A stretch of 64,000 bases of DNA, from positions 249,225 to 313,224 of the forward strand of contig NZ_JANAVP010000002.1 of assembly GCF_024213665.1 (NCBI RefSeq). The letters are read 5' to 3'. The position numbers were made by a program, and so were the translations under genes. The notes beneath the pieces are model-generated. The model was given only the letters and a program-made list of their open reading frames with translations, was not told the origin of the DNA and searched no databases. Source of the stretch: Streptomyces sp. A3M-1-3. GTDB lineage: Bacteria > Actinomycetota > Actinomycetes > Streptomycetales > Streptomycetaceae. How positions within the stretch are numbered: position 1 is the first letter of the stretch; each line of letters begins with the position of its first letter. This document shows positions 42,136 through 52,490 of the stretch, one piece after another.

Positions 42136-43497
42136 TCACATGCCGGCGATCAGCTTCTCCACCCGGTCGTCGACCGACCGGAAGGGGTCCTTGCACAGCA
42201 CGGTGCGCTGCGCCTGGTCGTTGAGCTTGAGGTGCACCCAGTCGACGGTGAAGTCCCGGCGCTGCTCCTGGGCCCGCCGGATGAAGTCACCCCGCAGTCG
42301 CGCCCGAGTGGTCTGCGGCGGCACCGACTTGCCTTCGAAGATCTTCAAGTCGTTGCAGATCCGGGCGGCTTGGCCCTTCCTCTCCAGCAGGTAGTAGAGC
42401 CCGCGGCGGCGGTGGATGTCGTGGTACGCGAGGTCTATCTGGGCGACCCGCGGATGCGACATCGTCATGTTGTGCTTGGCCCGGTACCGCTCGATGAGCT
42501 TGTATTTCATCACCCAGTCGATCTCGGTGCCGATCCGGTCGAGATCCTCTGCCTCGATCGCGTCCAGGGTGCGGCCCCAGAGTTCGAGGACCTGCTCGAC
42601 CGTACCCGTACGGATGCCCCGGCGGTCGACGAAGTCCACCGCCTTCTCGTAGTACTCCCGCTGGACCTCGAGAGCGGATGCCTCGCGTCCGCTGGCCAGG
42701 CGCACCTTGCGCTGTCCGGTGAGGTCGTGGCTGACCTCGCGGATCGCCCGGATCGGGTTCTCCAGGGTCAGGTCGCGCATCACCGTGCCCGCCTCGATCA
42801 TGCGCAGCACCAGGTCGGTGGCGCCGACCTTGAGGAGCATGGTGGTCTCGGACATGTTGGAGTCGCCGACGATGACGTGGAGCCGGCGGTAGCGCTCGGC
42901 GTCCGCGTGCGGCTCGTCCCGGGTGTTGATGATCGGCCGGGAGCGGGTGGTGGCGGAGCTGACCCCCTCCCAGATGTGCTCGGCACGCTGGCTGACGCAG
43001 TAGACCGCGCCCCGGGGGGTCTGCAGTACCTTGCCCGCGCCGCACAGCAGCTGCCGGGTGACCAGGAAGGGGATCAGGATGTCCGCGAGCCGGGAGAACT
43101 CTCCGTGCCGGGCGACCAGATAGTTCTCGTGGCAGCCGTAGGAGTTTCCCGCCGAGTCGGTGTTGTTCTTGAAGAGATAGACGTCGCCTGCGATTCCCTC
43201 CTCGTGCAGGCGGCGTTCGGCGTCGACGAGCAGGCCCTCGAGGATGCGCTCGCCGGCCTTGTCGTGGGTGACCAGTTCGGTCACGTTGTCGCATTCGGGA
43301 GTTGCGTATTCCGGATGCGATCCCACGTCGAGGTACAGGCGGGCGCCGTTCCGCAGGAAGACGTTGCTGCTGCGGCCCCATGACACAACACGGCGGAAGA
43401 GGTAGCGCGCCACTTCGTCAGGAGACAGTCGGCGCTGTCCCCTGAACGTGCACGTGACGCCGTACTCGTTCTCCAGCCCGAAAATGCGGCGGTCCAT
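42136..43497 (-). CDS. pafA: Pup-protein ligase PafA
   Basis: A 453-residue carboxylate-amine ligase related to glutamine synthetase. It starts [35 protein letters not shown] and has the active-site segment [17 protein letters not shown] (catalytic Asp and metal-binding Glu), [20 protein letters not shown] and [27 protein letters not shown]. It conjugates the C-terminal Glu of Pup to lysines of target proteins, marking them for the proteasome. It pairs with Dop, which shares its fold, encoded at 48725-50236. It overlaps no neighbour and is followed by a strong terminator. Confidence 0.96.
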   Translation of the reverse strand: MDRRIFGLENEYGVTCTFRGQRRLSPDEVARYLFRRVVSWGRSSNVFLRNGARLYLDVGSHPEYATPECDNVTELVTHDKAGERILEGLLVDAERRLHEEGIAGDVYLFKNNTDSAGNSYGCHENYLVARHGEFSRLADILIPFLVTRQLLCGAGKVLQTPRGAVYCVSQRAEHIWEGVSSATTRSRPIINTRDEPHADAERYRRLHVIVGDSNMSETTMLLKVGATDLVLRMIEAGTVMRDLTLENPIRAIREVSHDLTGQRKVRLASGREASALEVQREYYEKAVDFVDRRGIRTGTVEQVLELWGRTLDAIEAEDLDRIGTEIDWVMKYKLIERYRAKHNMTMSHPRVAQIDLAYHDIHRRRGLYYLLERKGQAARICNDLKIFEGKSVPPQTTRARLRGDFIRRAQEQRRDFTVDWVHLKLNDQAQRTVLCKDPFRSVDDRVEKLIAGM

Positions 43498-43506
43498 GAC
43501 TGAACA

Positions 43507-44766
43507 TTACGCCTGATGCCCTGCTCTGAAACCGGGTTCGACGGCACCGTTTCGATCATTTTCCGATGAGTTCTTTTCACCGCCGCGATGCGCGGGAGCT
43601 GCGAGGACCGGCTGAGTGGCCATCAGAACCAGTAGCGCGCTGACTCCTCCGGCACCCGCCACGGCGAAGCTCACGGCGGTCCCGCCGAGTTCCACGGCCG
43701 GGCCCGCGGCGGCCGTACCGAGGGCGGCGCCCACCCCGAAGGTGGTCACCAGCCAGGAGAACGCCTCGGTCACCGTACCGCTCGGGGCGTGCCGGTCGAC
43801 CACGATGAAGGCGCACGCGATGGCCGGCGCGAGGAACACACCGGCGACGGCCGCGAGCAAGGTCATGACGACCACGTCCGGAGTCAGCATCAGCGGCAGA
43901 TAGCCCAGCGCGAGCAGCGCCACGATGGCCGTCAGCCGCCGCTCGGGGGCGCCTGCCCACTGCCGGGCGCCGTACACCACGCCGCCGATCAGCGCACCGA
44001 GCCCGAGGGCCGCCATCAGCCAGCCGTACACCGACTCGTTGCCGTGGTCGTCGGCGTACGCGACGCCGGCGACGGTGATCGAGCCGAGGGCGACGCCCAC
44101 GAAGAAGAACGAGCCCAGCAGGGCGAGGAGGCCCGGCGAGCGCAGGGCCCCCAGCCAGTGCGCCTCACGAGGCGCGGAGCGCCAGGCGCGGGACGGCTCC
44201 GAAACGACCACGGACAGCGCGCCGAGTACCCCGATCGCATTGATGACCAGCAGCGCGGCGCCCGGCGACCACAGTGAGACGAGCAGCGTGACCAGCAGTG
44301 GACCGACCGTGAACATGATCTCCTGGGCGACCGCGTCCAGCGCGTACGCGGCGTGCACCCGGTCCTCGCGCTTCAGCACGCTGGGCCAGAGGGCCCGTAG
44401 ACCGCCCTCCAGGGGCGGTGTGAAGAGGCCCGCGACGGCAACGGCCCCGAAGGCCACCGGGAGGGAATCGGTGCCGATGAGGGCGAGCAGCGCCATTCCC
44501 AGGGCCGAGACGACGGCGGCCGGCAGCTGGACACGCGGCTGGCCGAAGAGGTCCACGGTCCGGCCGAGCAGCGGCTGGCCGACGGCGGTGGCCAGCCCGT
44601 ACACGGCGGCGAGGGCTCCGGCGAGGGTGTAGCTGCCGCCCTCGGCCCGGGTGAAGAGCACGATCGCGATATGGGCGGTGGCGTTCGGCAGCCGGCCCAC
44701 GAGGGTGCCGGCGAGCAGCCGCGCCGCATGCCGGGTCCTGAGGAGCTCCGCGTATCCCGCGGCCAT
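43507..44766 (-). CDS. MFS transporter
   Basis: A 419-residue protein with 12 predicted helices in two six-helix halves. The inter-helix-2/3 motif QPLLGRTVDLFGQPR resembles MFS motif A (GxLaDrxGrr). The family is drug/sugar-type exporters; the substrate is unknown. It lies between prcA-side genes and pafA and ends 10 bp before the pafA start. It is divergent from a LacI regulator and is likely repressed by it. Its presence interrupts the proteasome-gene neighbourhood. Confidence 0.88.
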   Translation of the reverse strand: MAAGYAELLRTRHAARLLAGTLVGRLPNATAHIAIVLFTRAEGGSYTLAGALAAVYGLATAVGQPLLGRTVDLFGQPRVQLPAAVVSALGMALLALIGTDSLPVAFGAVAVAGLFTPPLEGGLRALWPSVLKREDRVHAAYALDAVAQEIMFTVGPLLVTLLVSLWSPGAALLVINAIGVLGALSVVVSEPSRAWRSAPREAHWLGALRSPGLLALLGSFFFVGVALGSITVAGVAYADDHGNESVYGWLMAALGLGALIGGVVYGARQWAGAPERRLTAIVALLALGYLPLMLTPDVVVMTLLAAVAGVFLAPAIACAFIVVDRHAPSGTVTEAFSWLVTTFGVGAALGTAAAGPAVELGGTAVSFAVAGAGGVSALLVLMATQPVLAAPAHRGGEKNSSENDRNGAVEPGFRAGHQA

Positions 44767-44800
44767 GTGCCGTCCCTTCCGCCCCGACTCCAGCCGAGGT

Positions 44801-44831
44801 TTTACGTATAACGTACTGGTCCATACGTACC
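44801..44831. promoter_or_regulatory. Clustered ACGTA motifs between the MFS and LacI genes
   Basis: In the 101-bp divergent gap, TACGTA (44803), AACGTAC (44810) and TACGTAC (44824) recur within 28 bp in otherwise GC-rich sequence. This may combine promoter -10 elements with a LacI-family operator. No single perfect LacI-type palindrome with central CG is obvious, so the assignment is tentative. Confidence 0.4.
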
Positions 44832-44867
44832 ATGTGCGCTGTCCGCAGGTCTACCCCGGAGGCACCA

Positions 44868-45875
44868 GTGACGAGGCCCACCAGCCGTGATGTGGCACAG
44901 GCCGCCGGGGTCTCGCAGGCGACCGTCTCGCTGGTCCTCGGCGACAAGTGGCGGGGGCGCGTCTCGCAGCGCACGGCAGGCCTGGTGCGGGACGCCGCCC
45001 AGGAGCTGGGCTACCGGCCCAACCTCGCGGCCCGCAACCTCCGGCTGGGCCGCACACGCACCGCGCTGCTGGTCGTACCGGCGCTCACCAACGAGTTCTT
45101 CGCCCGCGTCTACACCGGCGCGGCGCGGGTCGCCGCCGAACACGACTTCGGCGTGGTGCTCTACCTCTGGCCCGAGGGCGTGGGGCCCGCCCGCGACCCC
45201 TTCGCCTCGGCGCGGGCCGCCCTGGACGGCGTCATCGCCTCGTCAATGGCGGCCGGCGCGCTCGGCGCGATCCGGGGCGCCGATCTGCCCCTGGTGATGC
45301 TCGACAGCGACCCTGCCGGCACGGAGGCCGCGGCGCTGGTGAACCTCGACATGGCCGACGGGATGCGGCAGGTGACGGACCATCTGCTCGGCCTCGGCCA
45401 CCGGCGCTTCGTCCATCTCGCCTCGGCCGTGGAGTCCTGGACCTTCGAGGTACGGGCCCGGGCCCTGGCCGGGGCGCTGGGCAAGGCATCCGGCACCGTC
45501 GTACGCACCGCCCCCGCACCGCTCACCGTCGACGGCGGCCGGACGGCCGCCGAGGCGGCCCTGTCCGCACCCGGTCCCCGGCCCACGGCGGTCATCTGTG
45601 ACGACGACATCCTGGCCGCGGGCGCGTGCAAGGCGGCCCGGCGGCTCGGCCTGCGGATCCCGGACGACCTCTCGGTGACCGGCTTCGACGATCTGGCCCT
45701 CGCCACGGCGGTGGAGCCGGAGCTGACCACGGTCCGGCTGCCCGCGGAAGAGGTCGGCGAGCGCGGTATGAGCGCACTGCTCGCCGTCCTGGACGGCCGC
45801 CCCCCACAAACGGGCGACCTACCGGTCGAACTGATCCCCCGAGCCTCCACGGCACCACCCCCGCGGGCGCACTGA
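44868..45875 (+). CDS. LacI-family transcriptional regulator
   Basis: A 335-residue protein. The N-terminal helix-turn-helix and hinge are clear (TSRDVAQAAGVSQATVSLVLG; then RTAGLVRDAAQELGYRPNLAARNLR). The effector domain has ALLVVPALTNEFFARVYTGAARVA, GHRRFVHLASAVESWTFEVR, ICDDDILAAGACKAARRLGLRIPDDLSVTGFDD, the last being the usual LacI signature. GTG 44868 has GGAGG 5 bp upstream. It is divergent from the MFS gene; ligand probably a sugar or nucleoside. Confidence 0.9.
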   Translation: MTRPTSRDVAQAAGVSQATVSLVLGDKWRGRVSQRTAGLVRDAAQELGYRPNLAARNLRLGRTRTALLVVPALTNEFFARVYTGAARVAAEHDFGVVLYLWPEGVGPARDPFASARAALDGVIASSMAAGALGAIRGADLPLVMLDSDPAGTEAAALVNLDMADGMRQVTDHLLGLGHRRFVHLASAVESWTFEVRARALAGALGKASGTVVRTAPAPLTVDGGRTAAEAALSAPGPRPTAVICDDDILAAGACKAARRLGLRIPDDLSVTGFDDLALATAVEPELTTVRLPAEEVGERGMSALLAVLDGRPPQTGDLPVELIPRASTAPPPRAH

Positions 45876-46081
45876 GCGGTTCTTGAGCGGCTCCGCCGCG
45901 TGGCAGGGCAAGGCCCGCCCCCGGCGAGGTACGGCAGCTTCGCGCCGCAGCGCAGACCGGGCCCGGGACGCCCGGACGCACACCGCCGTTTGAGCGCGGC
46001 GCCGGGGTGCAGCGGCTGCGCGGCACGCAGCGGCCGGCCGCACACCGATCGGGCACGCGAGCCCGGGCGCCGGACATGGCT

Positions 46082-46112
46082 GTGCCCCGGTCGCGCGGGG
46101 CGGCCGGGGCAC
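46082..46112. terminator. Hairpin between lacI-type gene and prcA
   Basis: A 9-bp GC-rich stem (GTGCCCCGG at 46082-46090, CCGGGGCAC at 46104-46112) with a 13-nt loop, 17 bp past the prcA stop. It lies in the 253-bp convergent gap at 45876-46128, in which I see nothing else. Confidence 0.65.
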
Positions 46113-46128
46113 GGCAAGGGGCCGGGGG

Positions 46129-46878
46129 CTATTCCTCCTCGGTGTCCGAGGGGGCCTCGGTCGGTTCCGTTGTCGCGCCTTCCGTCTCCAGCAGACGGGT
46201 CAGCTGACGTCCGACGATGCGCTTGAACTTCCGCTGCTGCGGCCGCGTCCGGTCCAGGACCGCGACCTCCAGCCGCTCCGCGGGGATCTCCCGCTCGCTG
46301 CCGTTGCTCTGGTTGGACAGGGCCTGGACGGCCAGCCGCAGCGCTTCCGCCAGCGTCATCCCGTCGCGGTGGCGCTGGTCGAGGAACGTGCTGATCTGTT
46401 CGGCGTTGCCGCCGACCGCGACCGAGCCGTGCTCGTCGACGATCGATCCGTCGTGCGGCAACCGGTAGATCTGGTCACCCTCGGGCGCGCTGCCCACCTC
46501 GGCGACAACCAGCTCCACCTCGTACGGCTTCTCGGCGGCGCTGGAGAAGATGGTGCCCAGCGTCTGCGCGTAGACGTTGGCCAGTCCACGCGCCGTCACA
46601 TCGTCACGGTCGTACGTGTAGCCGCGCAGATCCGCGTAACGGACGCCGCCGATACGGAGGTTCTCGTACTCGTTGTACTTGCCGGCCGCGGCGAAGCCGA
46701 TCCGGTCATAGATCTCGCTGAACTTGTGCAGCGCACGGGACGGGTTCTCGCCGACGAACACAATGCCGTCGGCGTACTGCATCACAACAAGGCTCCGCCC
46801 GCGGGCGATGCCCTTCCGGGCGTACTCCGCCCGGTCGGCCATGGCCTGCTGGGGTGAGACATAGAACGGCGTCGACAC
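46129..46878 (-). CDS. prcA: Proteasome alpha subunit PrcA
   Basis: A 249-residue alpha-type subunit. It begins [41 protein letters not shown], the alpha N-terminal gate and first helix, and has [47 protein letters not shown]. There is no N-terminal Thr nucleophile. The tail is acidic (PSDTEEE). Heptameric alpha rings cap the beta rings and receive the HbYX-like tail of the ARC ATPase. It follows prcB by 49 bp. Confidence 0.96.
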   Translation of the reverse strand: MSTPFYVSPQQAMADRAEYARKGIARGRSLVVMQYADGIVFVGENPSRALHKFSEIYDRIGFAAAGKYNEYENLRIGGVRYADLRGYTYDRDDVTARGLANVYAQTLGTIFSSAAEKPYEVELVVAEVGSAPEGDQIYRLPHDGSIVDEHGSVAVGGNAEQISTFLDQRHRDGMTLAEALRLAVQALSNQSNGSEREIPAERLEVAVLDRTRPQQRKFKRIVGRQLTRLLETEGATTEPTEAPSDTEEE

Positions 46879-46927
46879 CGGCTATCCGTCCCTTTCTGTC
46901 AGTGGCGAGTGCATGTCCCGGTCCGCG

Positions 46928-47773
46928 TCAGAGCAACGCGGCACGCGGGCCGTCGGGCTGTTCGAGGCGCCGCTCGGTGATCGCGCGGGCGAGTTCGGAG
47001 GATTCCGCCTCGGTCAGCTTCCGGAAGCCCTCGTCGGTGATGACGGTGACGATCGGGTAGATACGGCGGGCCATGTCGGGACCGCCGGTCGCCGAATCGT
47101 CGTCTGCGGCGTCGTACAGCGCCTGTACGACCAGAGTGGTGGCCTGCTGCTCCGTCAGGTCCTCGCGGTACAGCTTCTTCATCGAGCCGCGCGCGAAGAT
47201 CGAGCCGGACCCGGTGGCCGCGAAGCCGTGCTCCTCCGACCGGCCGCCCGTGACGTCGTACGAGAAAATCCGGCCCTTCTCACGGTCCACGTCCCAGCCC
47301 GCGAAGAGCGGAACGACGGCCAGGCCCTGCATCGCCATGCCGAGATTGCCGCGGATCATCGTGGAGAGCCGGTTGGCCTTGCCCTCCAGGGAGAGGGTGG
47401 CGCCCTCCACCTTCTCGAAGTGCTCCAGCTCCAGCTGGAAGAGTTTGACCATCTCGACGGCGAGGCCGGCCGTGCCCGCGATGCCCACCGCGGAGTACTC
47501 GTCGGCCGGGAACACCTTCTCGATGTCGCGCTGCGCGATCATATTGCCCATGGTGGCCCGGCGGTCACCGGCCAGCACCACTCCGCCGGGGAACGTCGCG
47601 GCGACGATGGTGGTGCCGTGCGGCGCCTCGATCACGCCCTTGGTGGGCGGCAGCACCCGCTTGCCCGGAAGCATCTCGGGCGAGTGGTCGGACAGAAAGT
47701 CCATGAACGAGGCCGAGCCCGGCGTCAGGAAGGCAGCTGGTAGACGCCCGGTGCTACGAGTGTTGGCTTCCAC
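46928..47773 (-). CDS. prcB: Proteasome beta subunit PrcB
   Basis: A 281-residue precursor. A 53-residue propeptide ends at EAPHG, after which Thr54 ([23 protein letters not shown]) is the catalytic N-terminal nucleophile. Downstream are [34 protein letters not shown] and [23 protein letters not shown] keep GTG 47773 because GGAAGGAA lies 5 bp upstream. This makes the gene overlap the end of the endonuclease-VII-like gene by 49 bp. It forms the catalytic rings of the 20S core. Confidence 0.95.
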   Translation of the reverse strand: MEANTRSTGRLPAAFLTPGSASFMDFLSDHSPEMLPGKRVLPPTKGVIEAPHGTTIVAATFPGGVVLAGDRRATMGNMIAQRDIEKVFPADEYSAVGIAGTAGLAVEMVKLFQLELEHFEKVEGATLSLEGKANRLSTMIRGNLGMAMQGLAVVPLFAGWDVDREKGRIFSYDVTGGRSEEHGFAATGSGSIFARGSMKKLYREDLTEQQATTLVVQALYDAADDDSATGGPDMARRIYPIVTVITDEGFRKLTEAESSELARAITERRLEQPDGPRAALL

Positions 47774-48321
47774 GCGATTCCTTCCAGATAAGTGATGGCC
47801 CGACGCAGAGTGTCGGGATCATCTCCCAACTTGCCGATGGCCGAATTGCAGTTGAAGCACAGTACGCCACGGACCTTACCCGTCTCATGGCAGTGATCCA
47901 CATGTACTGCCGGGGCAGATAAGCAGATCAAGCAGATGCCCATCTGGGACGAGATCATCTCGTCCCTCTGGGCCTCGGTGATGCCGTATGTGCGCATGAA
48001 GTAGCCCGCGCGATTATTCTGCGCCCGGCAGACACGGCAGTAGCTGCACCAGCCGTCGGAAGAAGTCTTGTTCCGCTCCCACTCCGAGTGCGGCTTGACC
48101 TCCCCGCATTGCGGGCACCGCTTGTGTCCGCGCGGCACGGGCACCTTCACCCGCACCGCGCGCCCCTTCGCCTCCTGGCGCCGCTTGTAGTACTGCGCGG
48201 AGCAGTCTCTGCAGTACGCCTGCAATCCGTCCGGAGTTGAGCGGTTACTGGCGAAGGCTGCGCGCGGCATTTCAACCTTGCACCGCGAGCAGCGCTTCAG
48301 CGCCTCAGGCATGACACCCAC
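47725..48321 (-). CDS. Recombination endonuclease VII-like zinc protein in the proteasome locus
   Basis: A 198-residue protein. Three cysteine-rich parts are visible. An N-terminal zinc finger (CSRCKVEMP...YCRDC) and a second copy (CPQCGEVKP...YCRVC) precede the endonuclease VII domain (about residues 125-180), with [20 protein letters not shown] and [20 protein letters not shown]. The HVDHCH and CFNCN motifs match the zinc-binding His-Me/endo VII fold of phage T4 gp49-like resolvases. It lies between pup and prcB and overlaps prcB by 49 bp. Whether it is an active nuclease or a regulatory zinc protein is unknown. Confidence 0.85.
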   Translation of the reverse strand: MGVMPEALKRCSRCKVEMPRAAFASNRSTPDGLQAYCRDCSAQYYKRRQEAKGRAVRVKVPVPRGHKRCPQCGEVKPHSEWERNKTSSDGWCSYCRVCRAQNNRAGYFMRTYGITEAQRDEMISSQMGICLICLSAPAVHVDHCHETGKVRGVLCFNCNSAIGKLGDDPDTLRRAITYLEGIAWKPTLVAPGVYQLPS

Positions 48322-48353
48322 CCCCCAGCCTTCGAATCTAAGGGAAACCGGCC

Positions 48354-48572
48354 CTACTGCCCACCCTTCTGAACGAAGCTTCGCACAAAGTCCTCTGCAT
48401 TCTCTTCGAGGACATCGTCAATCTCGTCCAGTACCGAGTCGACGTCGTCCGACAGCTTCTCCTGCCGCTCCTTGAGGTCTTCAGCGGCCTGCGCCTCTGC
48501 CGCCTGCTCCTCGACCTCCTCGGTGGAGCGCTGTGCCTTCTGCTGTCCGCCGCCGGTGTCCTTGGTCGCCAT
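48354..48572 (-). CDS. pup: Prokaryotic ubiquitin-like protein Pup
   Basis: A 72-residue disordered acidic protein: MATKDTGGGQQKAQRSTEEV at the start, a central coiled-coil (EDLKERQEKLSDDVDSVLDEIDDVLEENAEDFV) that binds the ATPase, and the C-terminal GGQ. Because it ends in Gln rather than Glu, Dop must deamidate it before PafA can use it. I chose ATG 48572, the family start. It is 32 bp upstream of the endonuclease-VII-like gene. Confidence 0.96.
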   Translation of the reverse strand: MATKDTGGGQQKAQRSTEEVEEQAAEAQAAEDLKERQEKLSDDVDSVLDEIDDVLEENAEDFVRSFVQKGGQ

Positions 48573-48628
48573 CTCTACCTCACCCCGCTCGGTTCGCCCG
48601 CTCGATTCGAGATCGATCTCTCCAAGAT

Positions 48629-48650
48629 CAGACCCTACCCACAGGGTCTG
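48629..48650 (-). terminator. Hairpin between dop and pup
   Basis: An 8-bp stem (CAGACCCT and AGGGTCTG) with a 6-nt loop lies in the 152-bp gap between the dop stop and the pup start. It could end dop transcription or be a binding site near a pup promoter. Confidence 0.5.
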
Positions 48651-48724
48651 ACATCGGCCCCGTACTTCGTACAGTCCGTACAACGTCCGGGAGCCATCTC
48701 CATGATTCCCTTCCGCGCCTCATT

Positions 48725-50236
48725 TCAGCCCCCGGAGAGGACCCGGACCAGGTCCTCGGCCGTCCGGCAGCGGTCCAGCAGCTCCTTCACGTGGTTACGC
48801 GTTCCGCGAAGCGGCTCCAGGGTGGGGACCCGCTGGAGCGAGTCGCGGCCGGGCAGGTCGAAGATGACCGAGTCCCAGGAGGCCGCCGCGACGTCGTCCG
48901 CGTACTGCTCGAGGCAGCGGCCGCGGAAGTACGCCCGGGTGTCTTCCGGGGGCTTCGTCTCGGCCCGTTCCACGGCCGGCTCGTCCAGCAGCCGCTTCAC
49001 CTTGCCGCGGGCCGCCAGCCGGTTGTACAGGCCCTTGTCGGGCCGTACGTCGGCGTACTGGAGGTCGACCAGGTGGAGGCGGGCCGCGTCCCAGTCCAGG
49101 CTGTCGCGGCGCCGGTAGCCCTCCAGTAGCTCCCGCTTGGCGATCCAGTCCAGCTCGCCGGAGAGGCTCATGGGGTCGCTCTCCAGCCGCCCCAGCACGT
49201 CCTCCCAGCGGATCAGGACGTCCCTGGTCTGGTCGTCGGCGTCCGCCCCGAACCGCTCCTCGACGTACTTGCGGGCCAGCTCGAAGTACTCCATCTGCAG
49301 TTGTACTGCGGTGAGTGTCCGGCCGCTGCGCAGGGTGACCAGGTGCTTGAGCGTGGGGTCGTGCGAGACCTGGTGCAGGGTGCGCACCGGCTGGTCGACC
49401 GCGAGGTCCACGGCGATGAAGCCGTCCTCGATCATCGACAGGACCAGGGCGGTGGTGCCGAGTTTCAGGTACGTCGAGATCTCGGAGAGGTTCGCGTCGC
49501 CGATGATCACGTGCAGCCTGCGGTACTTCTCGGCGTCCGAGTGCGGCTCGTCCCGGGTGTTGATGATGGGCCGCTTCAGGGTGGTCTCCAGGCCCACCTC
49601 GACTTCGAAGTAGTCGGCCCGCTGGCTGATCTGGAAGCCGTGTTCGTGGCCGTCCTGGCCGATGCCGACCCGGCCCGCGCCGGTGACGACCTGCCGGGAG
49701 ACGAAGAACGGCGTCAGGTGCCGCACGATGTCCGAGAAGGGGGTCTCCCGCTTCATCAGGTAGTTCTCGTGCGTGCCGTAGGAGGCGCCCTTGTTGTCGG
49801 TGTTGTTCTTGTAGAGGTGGATCGGCTGGGCGCCCGGCAGCTGCGCGGCGCGCTCGGCGGCCTCGGCCATGATCCGTTCGCCGGCCTTGTCCCACAGGAC
49901 GGCATCGAGCGGGTTGGTCACCTCCGGCGAGCTGTATTCGGGGTGCGCGTGGTCCACGTACAGCCGCGCACCGTTGGTGAGGATGACATTGGCCAGGCCG
50001 ATGTCCTCGTCGGTGAGCTGGCTGGAGTCGGCGGCCTCGCGGGCGAGGTCGAAGCCGCGGGCGTCCCGCAGCGGGTTCTCCTCCTCGAAGTCCCAGCGGG
50101 CGCGGCGCGCCCGGTGCATCGCCGCCGCGTAGGCGTTGACGATCTGGGATGAGGTGAGCATGGCATTGGCGTTCGGGTGGCCGGGGACGGAGATCCCGTA
50201 CTCCGTCTCGATTCCCATTACTCGCCGTACGGTCAT
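48725..50236 (-). CDS. dop: Deamidase/depupylase Dop
   Basis: A 503-residue PafA paralogue. It begins [26 protein letters not shown] and has the longer Dop-loop region ([31 protein letters not shown]) absent from PafA, the active-site [15 protein letters not shown] (catalytic Asp), [20 protein letters not shown] and [27 protein letters not shown]. It converts the Pup C-terminal Gln to Glu and removes Pup from conjugates. ATG 50236 has AAGGAGGG 5 bp upstream. Confidence 0.96.
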   Translation of the reverse strand: MTVRRVMGIETEYGISVPGHPNANAMLTSSQIVNAYAAAMHRARRARWDFEEENPLRDARGFDLAREAADSSQLTDEDIGLANVILTNGARLYVDHAHPEYSSPEVTNPLDAVLWDKAGERIMAEAAERAAQLPGAQPIHLYKNNTDNKGASYGTHENYLMKRETPFSDIVRHLTPFFVSRQVVTGAGRVGIGQDGHEHGFQISQRADYFEVEVGLETTLKRPIINTRDEPHSDAEKYRRLHVIIGDANLSEISTYLKLGTTALVLSMIEDGFIAVDLAVDQPVRTLHQVSHDPTLKHLVTLRSGRTLTAVQLQMEYFELARKYVEERFGADADDQTRDVLIRWEDVLGRLESDPMSLSGELDWIAKRELLEGYRRRDSLDWDAARLHLVDLQYADVRPDKGLYNRLAARGKVKRLLDEPAVERAETKPPEDTRAYFRGRCLEQYADDVAAASWDSVIFDLPGRDSLQRVPTLEPLRGTRNHVKELLDRCRTAEDLVRVLSGG

Positions 50237-50427
50237 GCGGCCCTCCTTGCCCGGCGGCGCTCCCACCCGGGAGCGGCGCTCAAGTACCGCTGTTTCTCCG
50301 GTGCGTGTGCGGTGCCCGTCCCCGCACTGCGCGACTCGGCGGTACCGATGAGCCTAGAACGCCTCTGCGCTGGTGGGGAGATCATTTCATTCATTGCCCT
50401 AGCTCCTGCGGCCTCCTGAAAGCAGTT

Positions 50428-50460
50428 GGCTGCGGATGCCCTGAGAGGGCACCCGCAGCC
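50428..50460 (-). terminator. Hairpin terminator after arc
   Basis: GGCTGCGG and CCGCAGCC flank an inner ATGCCCT/AGGGCAC-type stem (50428-50460), 11 bp past the arc stop and 191 bp before the dop start. The region between them (50237-50427) probably holds the dop promoter. Confidence 0.8.
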
Positions 50461-50470
50461 GCCCTGACAT

Positions 50471-52237
50471 TTACAGGTACTGACCGGTGTTTGCCACCGT
50501 GTCGATGGAGCGTCCGGTGTCCGCGCCCTGCTTTCCGGTGACGAGTGTGCGGATGAATACGATCCGCTCGCCCTTCTTTCCGGAGATCCTGGCCCAGTCG
50601 TCCGGGTTTGTCGTGTTGGGCAGGTCCTCGTTCTCCTTGAACTCGTCCACGCAAGCCTGGAGGAGGTGGGAGACGCGCAGACCCTTCTGGTTTTGGTCGA
50701 GGAAGGCCTTGATGGCCATCTTCTTGGCCCGGTCCACGATGTTCTGGATCATCGCGCCCGAGTTGAAGTCCTTGAAGTAAAGGACTTCCTTGTCGCCGTT
50801 GGCGTACGTGACCTCGAGGAAGCGGTTTTCCTCGGTCTCGGCGTACATCTGCTCCACGACGGACTGGATCATGCCGTGCACCGTGGCGGCGGAGTCTCCA
50901 CTGTGCTCGGTCAGGTCGTCGCCGTGCAGGGGCAGCGAGGCCTTGAGGTACTTGGCGAAGATGTCCCTCGCCGCCTCGGCGTCCGGACGCTCGATCTTGA
51001 TCTTGACGTCGAGCCGGCCGGGTCGCAGGATCGCCGGGTCGATCATGTCCTCGCGGTTCGAGGCACCGATGACGATGACGTTCTCCAGGCCCTCCACGCC
51101 GTCGATCTCGGCGAGCAGCTGCGGGACGATGGTGTTCTCCACGTCCGAGCTGACTCCGGATCCGCGGGTGCGGAAGAGCGACTCCATCTCGTCGAAGAAG
51201 ACGATCACGGGGGTGCCCTCGCTCGCCTTCTCCCGGGCACGCTGGAAGACGAGGCGGATGTGCCGCTCGGTCTCACCGACGTACTTGTTGAGGAGCTCGG
51301 GGCCCTTGATGTTGAGGAAGTAGCTCTTCCCCGCGGGCTGTCCGGTCACCTCGGCGACCTTTTTGGCAAGGGAGTTGGCCACGGCTTTGGCGATCAGCGT
51401 CTTGCCGCAGCCGGGGGGGCCGTAGAGCAGCACGCCCTTGGGCGGCCGCAGTTCGTGCTCCTTGAAGAGGTCGGGGTAGAGGTAGGGCAGCTCGACCGCG
51501 TCGCGGATCATCTCGATCTGGTTGCCCAGACCGCCGATCTTGTCGTAGTCGATGTCCGGGACCTCTTCGAGGACGAGCTCCTCGACCTCGCTCTTGGGTA
51601 CGACCTCGTAGACGTAGCCGGAGCGGGGCTCGAGCAGCAGGGCGTCGCCGGGGCGGATGATGACGTCCAGCAGGGGCTCGGCGAGCCTCACCACCCTTTC
51701 CTCGTCGGTGTGCCCGACCACCAGGGCGCGCTCGCCGTCCTCGAGGATCTCCTTGAGGGTGACGATGTCCCCGGCGCGCTCGTACTCCATGGCCTCGACC
51801 ACATTGAGCGCTTCGTTGAGCATGACCTCCTGGCCGCGCCTGAGCTCGTCCGGCTCGACGCTGGGGCTGACGTTCACCCGGAGCTTGCGGCCCCCGGTGA
51901 AGATGTCGACGGTGCCGTCCTCGTTCGACTGCAGGAAGACACCGAAGCCGGCCGGCGGCTGTGCGAGCCGGTCGACCTCCTCCTTGAGGGCCACGATCTG
52001 GTCCCGGGCCTCACGGAGCGTATTGGCAAGTCGCTCGTTCTGAGCGGACACGCCGGCCAGGTTCGTCTGCAACTCGATGATCCGCTCTTCGAGAATCCTC
52101 GTGTGCCGCGGAGAGTCGGCGAGCTTTCGTCGCAGGACGGCGATTTCCTGCTCGAGATAGGCAACCTGGCCGGCTGGGTCCTCAGACCCCCGCCCGGGCC
52201 GGATGCCGCGGTTGATGTCGTCGTCGTGGGCTGCCAC
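50471..52237 (-). CDS. arc: Proteasome-associated AAA ATPase ARC/Mpa
   Basis: About 588 residues. An N-terminal coiled coil (about residues 22-90, which binds Pup) is followed by two OB domains, then the AAA module: [16 protein letters not shown] (Walker A, about residue 275), [18 protein letters not shown] (Walker B), and the arginine-finger region [19 protein letters not shown]. The C-terminus [10 protein letters not shown] matches the HbYX-like tail that docks into PrcA. GTG 52237 has GAGGTGAGG upstream. It unfolds pupylated proteins for the 20S core. Confidence 0.96.
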   Translation of the reverse strand: MAAHDDDINRGIRPGRGSEDPAGQVAYLEQEIAVLRRKLADSPRHTRILEERIIELQTNLAGVSAQNERLANTLREARDQIVALKEEVDRLAQPPAGFGVFLQSNEDGTVDIFTGGRKLRVNVSPSVEPDELRRGQEVMLNEALNVVEAMEYERAGDIVTLKEILEDGERALVVGHTDEERVVRLAEPLLDVIIRPGDALLLEPRSGYVYEVVPKSEVEELVLEEVPDIDYDKIGGLGNQIEMIRDAVELPYLYPDLFKEHELRPPKGVLLYGPPGCGKTLIAKAVANSLAKKVAEVTGQPAGKSYFLNIKGPELLNKYVGETERHIRLVFQRAREKASEGTPVIVFFDEMESLFRTRGSGVSSDVENTIVPQLLAEIDGVEGLENVIVIGASNREDMIDPAILRPGRLDVKIKIERPDAEAARDIFAKYLKASLPLHGDDLTEHSGDSAATVHGMIQSVVEQMYAETEENRFLEVTYANGDKEVLYFKDFNSGAMIQNIVDRAKKMAIKAFLDQNQKGLRVSHLLQACVDEFKENEDLPNTTNPDDWARISGKKGERIVFIRTLVTGKQGADTGRSIDTVANTGQYL

Positions 52238-52490
52238 GGTCCTCACCTCCTCCAAGGGGAGCTGGACGCTTCCTGACCCTACCTGGGCAGGTGGCGATTG
52301 AAACCCCTAGATCACAAAGACGGTAGGGGTGTGTCCGATCTTCACCCTTGCGTACTCCCTCACGCCAGGGGAATACCCACCGTTCAACATCGGAAAGCGG
52401 CCGGTTGTATCGTCGAAGCGTTCAACACCCGTCAGGGCTGGCGCGACTTGCGTCAGGTTGGATCACGTAGCGCAGGGAACGGCAGGAGAT

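Noticed and set aside
40372..43383. Plus-strand open frame of about 1000 codons
   Set aside because: It is antisense to the FKBP and pafA genes, is made of Val/Leu/Asp/Arg-rich shadow translation, and has no family resemblance. Long shadow frames are expected at this GC content.
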